Positions 34,670 through 42,290 of a DNA stretch of 64,000 nucleotides are shown one piece after another. The stretch spans positions 4,092,001 through 4,156,000 of the forward strand of contig CAXXFH010000004.1 of the NCBI GenBank assembly GCA_963677085.2. The letters run 5' to 3'. This DNA is from G963677085 sp963677085 (GTDB taxonomy: Bacteria > Planctomycetota > Planctomycetia > Pirellulales > Thermoguttaceae). The notes below the pieces were generated by a model, which saw only the letters and a list, made by a program, of their open reading frames with translations, made no database searches and was not told the origin of the DNA. Position 1 is the first letter of the stretch. The number at the start of each line of letters is the position of its first letter. Position numbers and translations under genes: made by a program.

Positions 34670-35938
34670 TTAATTCGGTCGGCGATTCCCACCCGAGACC
34701 TCCTCGGACTGGCTCACCAATACGCGCTCGATTCGTACGCCGTCCATCTGGACAACCAACAAACAAAGGCCGTTCCAGGTGGTCTCGTCGCCTTCTTTGG
34801 GGATTCGGCCGAGCAGCCACTGGACTAATCCGCCGACGGTATGGACATCTCGTGGTGCCTGAGGGAAAAGCTCGTGACGGCCGATCGTCTCGAGCAATTC
34901 GCGAAGATTGACGGCTGCGTTGACCTCCCAACTTGTTGCGTCACGGCGGACAATTTCGTGCTCTTCGGCGTGGCGATGCTCGTCGTAGATCTCGCCGACG
35001 AATTCTTCTAGCACATCTTCCATGGTTACCAGGCCTACGGTGCCGCCGTACTCGTCGAGGATGATTGCTATCTGGGTGCGTTCTTTTCGGAACACCTGCA
35101 AGAGTCGATCCAACGGGAGGGTTTCGGGAACCATCGGCGCGGGCCGCAACAGTTTGGCGAGTTCGACCGCCCAGCCCATGTGTACCTGTCGCAACACATC
35201 CTTGATGTAAACGAAACCCACGATGTGGTCCAGGTCGTCTTCGTAAACGGGCACGCGTGAGAAGCCCGACATGACCACGGCGCCGACGATTTCGTCGGCG
35301 GGGGTATCCATGGCCAAGGCGTCGATTTCTACCCGCGATCGCATCACCGCACGCACGGTCGTGTGCGATAGCCGGGCGCCTTGTTTGATGATTTGTTCTT
35401 GGCGAGGGCTGATCTGGCGGGAAAGACGCGCCAGGTTGGCCAACGCCGCAATGTCTTCGATCAGCGCGGGTTCTCCCGTGGGGCGTGTGCCGCCAAAGGG
35501 CCGGTTGAGCCAATCGACGACTTTCACGATGGGCGATAACGCACGAACCAAAAGGGCCAGCGGCCGGGCGATCCAAAAGGCTGCCTGGCGGTTGTAACGC
35601 ACCCCGATACTCTTGGGCATGATCTCGGTGAACTGAAGCATCAGGAGCGTGAACACTACGGAAAACATCCAAATCCATTCGTTACCGAACAGGGCATCGA
35701 ATTCCGCGCCCGCGACCGATGCTCCCATCGTATGGGCTGTCGTGTTGAGGATAAGGATCGCGGCAATTGGTCGCTCGATCTCGGCCTTGAACTGCCGCCA
35801 GGTGTTTGCGGTGCGAGGCCATCGCGACGACATCGCGGCGATTTGGCTCGGCGTAAGGCTCAGTAACGTAGCTTCCATCAACGAGCAAAGCGCGGAAATC
35901 GACAGTGCACAGGCGACACTGAGCAACAACAGCCACAT
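34670..35938 (-). CDS. CNNM/CBS/CorC-HlyC domain membrane protein (CorB/CorC-type)
   Basis: The 422-residue protein has an N-terminal CNNM (DUF21) membrane domain with about three helices and the LCSLMEATLLSLTPSQIAAM and EIMPKSIGVRYNRQAAFW motifs. A CBS pair follows (MRSRVEIDALAMDTPADEI, FSRVPVYEDDLDHIVGFVYIKDVL, IAIILDEYGGTVGLVTMEDVLEEFVGEIYDE), then a C-terminal CorC/HlyC domain (VNAAVNLRELLETIG, TVGGLVQWLLGRIPKEGD). Family members are implicated in Mg2+/Co2+ efflux or homeostasis. GGGGAGG lies before the ATG. The length and domain order are standard. Confidence 0.95.
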   Translation of the reverse strand: MWLLLLSVACALSISALCSLMEATLLSLTPSQIAAMSSRWPRTANTWRQFKAEIERPIAAILILNTTAHTMGASVAGAEFDALFGNEWIWMFSVVFTLLMLQFTEIMPKSIGVRYNRQAAFWIARPLALLVRALSPIVKVVDWLNRPFGGTRPTGEPALIEDIAALANLARLSRQISPRQEQIIKQGARLSHTTVRAVMRSRVEIDALAMDTPADEIVGAVVMSGFSRVPVYEDDLDHIVGFVYIKDVLRQVHMGWAVELAKLLRPAPMVPETLPLDRLLQVFRKERTQIAIILDEYGGTVGLVTMEDVLEEFVGEIYDEHRHAEEHEIVRRDATSWEVNAAVNLRELLETIGRHELFPQAPRDVHTVGGLVQWLLGRIPKEGDETTWNGLCLLVVQMDGVRIERVLVSQSEEVSGGNRRPN

Positions 35939-36042
35939 GGCGGTTCAACCTCCCCGAGGTTCGTGCAGGCTATCGGGCGGACCCCAAGACTTCTTGCGTG
36001 CGAGCGAGTATTCGAAAGCGTCGTCTATCGTAGCACGCGGCA

Positions 36043-36399
36043 TCAGCGCCCGACATAGCTGAAGCCGAGAAACACCAGCCACACGACAAACGACACCCCA
36101 AGCACGCCGAGAGCGTAGCGTTGCCAGTGTTTCATCGTTGCCGGTTGGCCGTCGGCCGTGTTGCCGTGCAGGGAATGGATGTCTATGTAGCGGATGGCAA
36201 TTAGGCTGGCGACTCCTAGCCAGTAGATTAGGCTGGGCACAACCGGCGTACCTTCTCCCTGCAATATCGAGAAAGCACAGATGGCCACCACCGCGTTGCC
36301 CAGGAACATCCAATAGACACGAAGCAGACAGCCCGACGGACGGGTGCGTTCGACCGGTTTCTGGTCGGCCGTTGTGTCTTCAAGCGTGGTATGGGGCAT
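36043..36399 (-). CDS. Small membrane protein of unknown function
   Basis: The 118-residue protein has three predicted transmembrane helices: CLLRVYWMFLGNAVVAICAF, PSLIYWLGVASLIAIRYIDI and YALGVLGVSFVVWLVFLGF. The N terminus is polar. GAGGAGA stands about 6 nt before the ATG. It lies about 100 bp upstream of the CorC-type gene on the same strand. I do not recognise the family. RYIDIHSLHG between helices 2 and 3 could be a cytoplasmic loop. Confidence 0.75.
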   Translation of the reverse strand: MPHTTLEDTTADQKPVERTRPSGCLLRVYWMFLGNAVVAICAFSILQGEGTPVVPSLIYWLGVASLIAIRYIDIHSLHGNTADGQPATMKHWQRYALGVLGVSFVVWLVFLGFSYVGR

Positions 36400-36496
36400 T
36401 TCATTCTCCTCAGTCAGAAAGGGGCTGTCGATTCTTTCGATCGCTTTCCCGCCCAGTGACAGAAGAGATAATCACGCCAGACGCTTGACAAGCTGG

Positions 36497-36580
36497 ATTT
36501 GTGTGCCACGGGCTTCGCCAGTGTCTTTGGTCGTGAAGATCTCCACACTAGCAGAACCAGTGGCACACGCGCAATGGGCG
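36497..36580. repeat. GTGTGCCAC...GTGGCACAC inverted repeat
   Basis: GTGTGCCACGGGCTTCGCC (36501-36519) faces CCAGTGGCACACGCG (36559-36573). It belongs with the GTGCCACTGG hairpin family. It lies in the roughly 1-kb gene-poor spacer 36400-37406. Confidence 0.5.
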
Positions 36581-36645
36581 CGGTCGGTTGCCAGAGGAAC
36601 TGCCAACGGGCGGTAGAGCGCAGACGTCGGGTTAGTCGAAGAGAA

Positions 36646-37029
36646 TCAGAACAAGAAGCGGCAGAGAAGAACGCTACGTCGGATCACCGATAGCCCGGGC
36701 GGAAGTGCGCTGCAGGATTCCGGCCATTCGCCCACCGACCCCCGGCCACCATGCAGCGGCCGATTGGATAAGACCAACAAGGGGCTGTTCAGAACTCGGG
36801 CAGACCCTTTAGGATGGGCTTGAGCAACGACCGGTGCTTCGCTCGGTGGCATCCGCGTTGGGCCGACCGCACGAAACCAGCCACCCACCGCCGCGGTCGA
36901 CAGCGTCGTGTGCGGTTGTTCGAAGTGACGACATTCCGGTTGCGCGGCAATGGCCAACGAACACGTTGTTGTGTCCGAAGGCAACAACCACATCGCGATC
37001 AGTAGTGAGATCGGCAAGCAATACCGCAT
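36646..37029 (-). CDS. Possible small exported protein (doubtful)
   Basis: From ATG 37029 the frame encodes 127 residues. It opens with MRYCLPISLLIAMWLLP, which looks like a signal peptide, and then AIAAQPECRHFEQPHTT. There is no Shine-Dalgarno sequence, the rest is low in hydrophobic periodicity, and I recognise no family. It may be a degraded gene in a repeat-rich gap or a chance frame. Confidence 0.25.
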   Translation of the reverse strand: MRYCLPISLLIAMWLLPSDTTTCSLAIAAQPECRHFEQPHTTLSTAAVGGWFRAVGPTRMPPSEAPVVAQAHPKGSARVLNSPLLVLSNRPLHGGRGSVGEWPESCSALPPGLSVIRRSVLLCRFLF

Positions 37030-37198
37030 TGTAACGAGCGTTGAAGTCTGCGGGCGGATACGACGACCATTCGCCGCAATCACGGGTTTTTGTCGTCAAA
37101 GGACGCGAAGGAAAGATCTGCCTCCCCGTTCGTGGTCCCTCTTCAAGTATTCCTGTTTCCCCGCGATAGTCAACCGGTGTGGCGGGTCGCGCCGCGAT

Positions 37199-37402
37199 GC
37201 AGATGCTGTGTCCACGCTCGCGTGGGCATTTTTCGTGGTTCCCAAGCCGGAGCTTGGAACCAGTGAAAACTCCGTGCCTCCGTGGTGAGAAATACGGACT
37301 ATTGATACCTGCATTAATAATGATCGCTTCGGAAAGCCGAACGCCTGGAAATCCAGGCTTCCGTTGGTCGCTTTCCGCTCTTTGGCTACGCAGGCCTCAA
37401 TA
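37199..37402 (+). repeat. Repeat cluster with a diverged Rep-A element whose stems show compensatory changes
   Basis: CACGCTCGCGTG (37204-37215) and GGTTCCCAAGCCGGAGCTTGG (37239-37259) precede a Rep-A relative at about 37310-37402. Its inner hairpin is GCCTGG-AAAT-CCAGGC (37343-37358), its middle stem CGGAAAGC (37330-37337) with GCTTTCCG (37370-37377), and its core TTCCGTTGGTCGC. It lies just downstream of the FAD oxidoreductase stop. Confidence 0.68.
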
Positions 37403-37406
37403 AGCC

Positions 37407-39707
37407 TCACTCGGATTTGTAAAGCTCGATTTCCCAGATTCGTGCCAAGCTGCCGACCGTGTAGTCGACGTGCAGTCGAAATCGATCGGATGTGACTGCC
37501 GGAAACTGGCAGCCGAAGTCACAAGCCGTGTTGCCGATAGCCTTTGACTTGGGAATGTCGATCCATTTCCCTCCATTGTAGTATTGCAGCACGAAATCTC
37601 CGATGGGTGTGGTCGGGCCCAGATCACCATGCTGTCCCGTGACGATTCGCATGGCGCTAAGGGCGACTGGCGCCGCCCATGCGAATTCCACAACGATTGG
37701 CAACTGATCGTCGCTCACCCAGCGCAGTGCGTTGTTTTCGTAGCTCACGCGACCGTCGTTGATATTGCTGACCGGAAAGCGTTTTTCGTTGAGACTACCG
37801 GAGACGGAAACCTCGGCTTCGCGAGCGAAATTCCTTCCGGCCTTTTTGAGCCATGTGGGGGGCTTCGGCGTCGACTTGGCAGCCGGCTCGGGCGGCGGAA
37901 GTAGGCTGATGCCCTTGGTCATCAGGGCCTTCAGTTCGTCGAGATGCTTTTTGTACACGCCGCGGGGTGTCGTCTCGTGGCGTTTGGCGATGGCCGCGGC
38001 CATGCCGATCACCTCGCCCATCATGCCCGTGGTCCGCATCACACGGATGGTGCCCAACGCCACGTGAGTGACACTGATATTGCGTCCGGCCATGAACAGG
38101 TTCTCGACGTTGCGTGAGTAGAGGCAACGGTACGGGATCGGGTACGGCTTCACATGGAGAAACTTCGCTTCGGAACGGAACGGTTCGTCTTTGAAGCCCT
38201 TCGGGGTGACCGGATAGTGAAGGTCGATCGACCAAGTAGTGGTTACGGAGGCATCGTCGAACGGGCGATGCTCGACGACATCTTCCTGTGTGAGGATCAC
38301 GTCGCCCAGTAGACGTCGCGATTCGCGCTTGCCACCGATGTAAGCCACCCAAGCCAGCTTACGATTGGCGTACTTGTCCTTCTCTTTGGCGTGGTTCTTC
38401 TGGAACGCCCAGTTGCCGTAGACGGCACGCAGGCCGTAGTCGCGGACATACTCAAATTCGTCGACTTGGTCGTGCAGGAAGCCCGTCTCCCAGTTCCAGT
38501 TGGCCGAGGTGGCACGCTGGTAGGTCGTTTCGTCGAACTTCAGTGCCCAGGGGCACTCGGGGAAGGGCGAGGGCGAGTCGGTTTCGGCCGAGTACCACAT
38601 GATCGAGGTGCCCATCGTCTGCCGGTCGGCCTTTGCGACGGCCAACGCTTCGCCCGTTTCGGCCTGGCTTTCGCGGCCGTAGCGGTAATCGGCGCCGGCG
38701 AGGAAGCCGATGGTACCGTCGCCCGTGCAGTCGACGAAATACCGGCCGGGAAAACGCAGTTCCTCGTTGGTGCGGATGTTTCGCGCGATGACGGCGACGA
38801 TCTGGTTGTTGTCGGTTTCCACCTTGTACGCATGGGTGCTGAGGAACAGGTGGAGGCTCTTTTCCGCTTCGAGCACGCCCAGTTTTTTGGCATCGTCGTA
38901 GCATTCGGCCGGTCGAGCGTTGCCGTGGTGACCGGGATCGAGCTCTCGCACGACGCCGCCCAGCGCCGGATACGGGGGCAAATGAATCTTGCCGCCCAGG
39001 TGGACTCGGACCTCGCTGCTGTTGTTGCCGCCGAGCACGGGCCGGTTATGGATCAACGCCACGTCGAGTCCCAATCGGGCGGCCGACACGGCAGCACACG
39101 CTCCGGCCATTCCACCGCCGACCACGACCAGATCGAACTGCCCGGCGTCCGGGGTCTTTTCCGGCAAGCCGAGTTTTTGCCCGCGAAAAGCGTTCAGCTC
39201 GGCCACGTCGTTGGGGGGGGTAAAGCCGGCAGTGGCTGAAAAGACGATCGCGTCGCAACGGCCCGCGAAGCCGGTCAGGTCGTGCAAGGCAATCTGGTGG
39301 CTTCGCTGGGTGACTTCCACGGTGCCGCCTTCTTGCCAGTGCCACGCGGCACCCTCCGTGCCGAAGGTGGTTTTCAGCGGCTTGCTATCGACGAGCAACT
39401 GGAATTTTCCCGGGGTACCGGGTGCGTTCCAGGGTGCCACCCAATCGCGAGTGCGAACCCACACGCGATACGTTCCCGGGCCGGGGAAGTGGACCTGCGT
39501 AACGGCGTCTTCCACAGGAACACCCATGCCGTGGGCCAGCAAGATCGAGGAGCCCATTTGATCGAGGAATTGCTGGTCGATCACCCAGCCGCCCGAATTG
39601 TCGAATCCTTCGGCTTCGACCAGTACGGTCTTGGTAGGTTCAGCAGCGATGGCAGCAGTAGCCGCCAGCAGCAACGTTAAACTGGCGAGAAAGCGAAGGG
39701 TCTTCAT
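37407..39707 (-). CDS. Exported FAD-dependent oxidoreductase with flanking carbohydrate-binding-like domains
   Basis: The 766-residue protein has a Sec signal peptide (LRFLASLTLLLAATAAIAA, residues 4-22). Residues about 30-160 form a beta-rich domain (PGTYRVWVRTRDWVAPWN, DSKPLKTTFGTEGAAWHW) of carbohydrate-binding type. The FAD_oxidored core follows from about 190 (DLVVVGGGMAGACAAVSAARLGLDVALI, GGNNSSEVRVHLGG, RYFVDCTGDGTIGFLAGADYRYG, NLFMAGRNISVTHVALGTIRVM). A C-terminal discoidin-like domain (about 640-766) ends LARIWEIELYKSE. AGAGGA precedes the ATG. Members are common in planctomycetes and probably act outside the cytoplasm on sugars; the substrate is unknown. Confidence 0.9.
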   Translation of the reverse strand: MKTLRFLASLTLLLAATAAIAAEPTKTVLVEAEGFDNSGGWVIDQQFLDQMGSSILLAHGMGVPVEDAVTQVHFPGPGTYRVWVRTRDWVAPWNAPGTPGKFQLLVDSKPLKTTFGTEGAAWHWQEGGTVEVTQRSHQIALHDLTGFAGRCDAIVFSATAGFTPPNDVAELNAFRGQKLGLPEKTPDAGQFDLVVVGGGMAGACAAVSAARLGLDVALIHNRPVLGGNNSSEVRVHLGGKIHLPPYPALGGVVRELDPGHHGNARPAECYDDAKKLGVLEAEKSLHLFLSTHAYKVETDNNQIVAVIARNIRTNEELRFPGRYFVDCTGDGTIGFLAGADYRYGRESQAETGEALAVAKADRQTMGTSIMWYSAETDSPSPFPECPWALKFDETTYQRATSANWNWETGFLHDQVDEFEYVRDYGLRAVYGNWAFQKNHAKEKDKYANRKLAWVAYIGGKRESRRLLGDVILTQEDVVEHRPFDDASVTTTWSIDLHYPVTPKGFKDEPFRSEAKFLHVKPYPIPYRCLYSRNVENLFMAGRNISVTHVALGTIRVMRTTGMMGEVIGMAAAIAKRHETTPRGVYKKHLDELKALMTKGISLLPPPEPAAKSTPKPPTWLKKAGRNFAREAEVSVSGSLNEKRFPVSNINDGRVSYENNALRWVSDDQLPIVVEFAWAAPVALSAMRIVTGQHGDLGPTTPIGDFVLQYYNGGKWIDIPKSKAIGNTACDFGCQFPAVTSDRFRLHVDYTVGSLARIWEIELYKSE

Positions 39708-40209
39708 GCGTCAGTCCTCTGGGTCAGGTAGCGTGGGGTTTGGATTCGGGTGGGAGAATGCGAGGGTAGGACGGGGAGTCGTATGCCCTATTATCTATAA
39801 CCCGGCCGCCCGTCCGAAATGTGTGTCGAAAACCGTGGAAAACAAGCCGTTTCGCCGAAAAAAACGAGGAGAGGTTGTAGGGGAAAACGTCGGATCCGTG
39901 TGGGGAGACAGCAGAAAAAATCTACGTAAATGCGCCACCATCGGCCCTGTCAGCCATGATAACTCATGCCAGCACCCGCGTCCACAAATAGTCATGAACG
40001 GGTTTTGTCGAGGGGCCACTATGCAGAGGGGGAGCGTTAGTTGGTGCCGGTAGTGACAGAATTTGGCCTCGTTTGGGGGATGGCCCCCTTGTATGCCGAT
40101 GCTATCATTGCTATCCTACCAGCGCCCCTGTAGATTGGGGCGGAGGGCAGTGGTATGGCCGTACCCCGCCGTACGCAGGTGGCGGTCAGCAAATCGACGG
40201 GAACGAACA
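39708..40209. other. Intergenic region upstream of csrA
   Basis: About 500 bp between divergent genes (oxidoreductase leftward, csrA rightward) that must hold both promoters. No repeat family or gene was recognised, and I could not fix a promoter with confidence. Confidence 0.4.
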
Positions 40210-40416
40210 ATGCTCGTGCTGTCGCGAAAAGCGGGCCAACGGATTCTCATCGGCGATCAGATCGCGGTTACCGTGGTCCGCATCGCGCCGGGAGTGGTCC
40301 GTCTTGGAGTGGATGCCCCCAGGGACATGCCGGTGGTTCGTGAAGAGATCGCGCGGGAAGAAACGACCGAGACGGTTGAGGCTACTGTGGCGTCGAAGCC
40401 TCGGGCACCGAAGTGA
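40210..40416 (+). CDS. csrA: Carbon storage regulator CsrA
   Basis: The 68-residue RNA-binding protein begins MLVLSRKAGQRILIGDQIAV and has RLGVDAPRDMPVVREEI, the hallmark CsrA strands with the key Arg-rich ends. It binds GGA motifs in mRNA leaders and controls translation of carbon, motility and biofilm genes. The start is ATG 40210; the frame upstream is open but not family-like. The C terminus is extended by about 15 residues (ETVEATVASKPRAPK). The last 35 bp overlap the 3' end of the convergent ftsQ gene. Confidence 0.96.
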   Translation: MLVLSRKAGQRILIGDQIAVTVVRIAPGVVRLGVDAPRDMPVVREEIAREETTETVEATVASKPRAPK

Positions 40417-41293
40417 CCCGCAGTTGGTACACGTCCAAAACCTGCGCCCCGCCCCGTCCTTCTAACGTTCCGTGTTCTTGGAAATAACTCGTCAGCCGGG
40501 CGACTTTGTCTCGGGCGGGAATCTCACCCAGTGCATCGCTGCCCGGAGCACGCCCCCAAAACACTCGTGTGCCGCCGCGAGTTAACAGGGTGTAGGTGTG
40601 TTCTTCGTCAACGCCGGTCGACAGAGCATCCGACGGACGGATCTGCGCCAGGCCAAGTTGTTGCCAGACATCGGCCAACGCGTTGGCGATTTCGGCGCCG
40701 CCAAGCACGCGCACATCGCCCCAGGCCTCACCGGTAGTCCCTACCGGTGCTGTATCGATACCCACCAAACGCGGATAGCGCCCCGCTTCTACCGGCGAGA
40801 AATCTCCACGCGGCAGAAGAATCCCCCGGCCATCGACCGGCAGCAAATCGCCGGCCAATTCCACCATGCAGACCGGGCGCCGGTAGACCAATTCAACCTC
40901 GATGCGTGCCGGATGATGTTTGCTCACCCGTTCGACCTTCTCCACCCAAGGATGAAGTGAAAAGGCTGTGCTGATTCGCTCGTTGAGGTTGTCGTCCATG
41001 ATCGACAGAGGACCGTCGAGACTGGCGTTGCGGAACACGACCGCGCGAATGTCGCTGTGAATCCAGGGCGGAAGCGGCGTAATCTCGACCTGTTGGTAAG
41101 TCACCTGGTATTGATCGGTCGAGAGAATGTACTCGCCGACTCCCGCTCCATACCATACGGCACTCCATAGGCCGAACAGTGCAACGGCGATCAGCACGAC
41201 CAGGGTAAACGGACGCCCCCGTCCCCATAGCCAGCTTACGAGTCGGGCCGACGGTGGTTGGCTGGCGGCCTTCTTCTTTTTGGCGGCGCACAT
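40382..41293 (-). CDS. ftsQ: FtsQ-like cell division/POTRA protein
   Basis: The 303-residue protein has a short basic N terminus (AAKKKKAASQP), one membrane helix (FTLVVLIAVALFGLWSAVWYGAG, about residues 30-52), and a periplasmic part. The latter has a POTRA-like strand region (VVFRNASLDGPLSIMDDNLNERI, HPWVEKVERVSKHHPARIEVELVYRRPVCMVE) and the FtsQ-beta region (LLPVDGRGILLPRGDFSP). It follows murC-murB on the same strand, the classical dcw order. Planctomycetes of this type lack FtsZ, so its partner there is unclear. CGGAGG precedes the ATG. It overlaps csrA by 35 bp tail to tail. Confidence 0.85.
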   Translation of the reverse strand: MCAAKKKKAASQPPSARLVSWLWGRGRPFTLVVLIAVALFGLWSAVWYGAGVGEYILSTDQYQVTYQQVEITPLPPWIHSDIRAVVFRNASLDGPLSIMDDNLNERISTAFSLHPWVEKVERVSKHHPARIEVELVYRRPVCMVELAGDLLPVDGRGILLPRGDFSPVEAGRYPRLVGIDTAPVGTTGEAWGDVRVLGGAEIANALADVWQQLGLAQIRPSDALSTGVDEEHTYTLLTRGGTRVFWGRAPGSDALGEIPARDKVARLTSYFQEHGTLEGRGGAQVLDVYQLRVTSVPEASTPQ

Positions 41294-41411
41294 GGTCGAC
41301 CTCCGTGTCAGTGAAGCGTGGCGAAGACGTTCGTTTGCGAAGCGGCAAGCCGCTTGCCGCTTCGCAAACTGTCAACGTTCGCTCACTTCCAACTCGTTAC
41401 TCCCAACTCTC

Positions 41412-42290
41412 TCACCAAACTTCGAGTTCCTGCTGCAGCTCGACCTCCAGACGGTCGTTGACTTGGGCCCGAATCAGGTCGATCAGCCGCAGCACGTCCT
41501 GGCTGGTACACTCGGGCTCGGCGACAATGAAGTTGGCGTGCCGATCGCTGACCACGGCGCCGCCGATTCGCGTACCTTTAAGGCCTGCATCTTCGATCAG
41601 TTTGCCCGCGCTGTAGCCGCGAGGGTTTTTGAACACGCAGCCCGCACATTGGTGGCCCATCGGCTGACTGGCCTTCTTGATGATCCACTGCTTCTGCATC
41701 CGACGTCCCAACTCGCGAGGGTCGTCTTCTTCGAGGTGGAATTCGCCTTCGAGGATGACTAGGTCGTCGAGGCTGCTTTCGCGGTAGCCGAAGACCAGAT
41801 CGTCGCGTTGGCGTTTCACGATTTCGCCCGTATGGGTAATGACCGTTGCCTCGACGGTCCATTGCCCGACGTCGCTGCCGTGCGTGCCGGCGTTGCCATG
41901 CAGGGCACCGCCGAGCGTGCCGGGAATGCCGATGAGCGTTTCCATGCCGGCTAAGCCGTGGTGGACGGCCGTCGTAACCACGCGGCCCAACGGAATGCCG
42001 CCGCCGGCCGTAATGGCTTGGCCTTCGACGTGGATCTTGCCGAACTCGGGCGACACCAGTCGAATTACCACGCCCGAGACGCCTTCGTCGCGCACCAGTA
42101 CATTCGAGCCGCGCCCGAGCACCCGCACCGCGATGCCCTCTTCGTGGCAACGCTTCACCAGCGCGATCAATTCGTCGGGCGTATTCGGTTCGGCGAAGTA
42201 TTCCGCTGGCCCACCCAGTTGGAACCAAGTATGCATGGCCAACGGCTCATCCTGCCGCACGATGTTCTCGAAACCGGTCAATGAACCCAT
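41412..42290 (-). CDS. murB: UDP-N-acetylenolpyruvoylglucosamine reductase
   Basis: The 292-residue flavoprotein matches type-II MurB (short, without the type-I loop): MHTWFQLGGPAEYFAEP, VRVLGRGSNVLVRDEGVSGVVI (FAD PP-loop), GMETLIGIPGTLGGALHGNAG, FGYRESSL, AGCVFKNPRGYSAGKLIEDAGLKG with the catalytic Ser/Cys-bearing segment, and GGAVVSDRHANFIV. It reduces UDP-GlcNAc-enolpyruvate to UDP-MurNAc. Its start lies 44 bp inside the end of murC, with AGGAAGGA before the ATG, so the two are translationally coupled. Confidence 0.96.
   Translation of the reverse strand: MGSLTGFENIVRQDEPLAMHTWFQLGGPAEYFAEPNTPDELIALVKRCHEEGIAVRVLGRGSNVLVRDEGVSGVVIRLVSPEFGKIHVEGQAITAGGGIPLGRVVTTAVHHGLAGMETLIGIPGTLGGALHGNAGTHGSDVGQWTVEATVITHTGEIVKRQRDDLVFGYRESSLDDLVILEGEFHLEEDDPRELGRRMQKQWIIKKASQPMGHQCAGCVFKNPRGYSAGKLIEDAGLKGTRIGGAVVSDRHANFIVAEPECTSQDVLRLIDLIRAQVNDRLEVELQQELEVW

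Noticed and set aside
36646..37029. Small exported protein as a confident gene
   Set aside because: Only the signal-peptide-like start supports it; there is no ribosome site or family, so it is kept as a low-confidence feature only.
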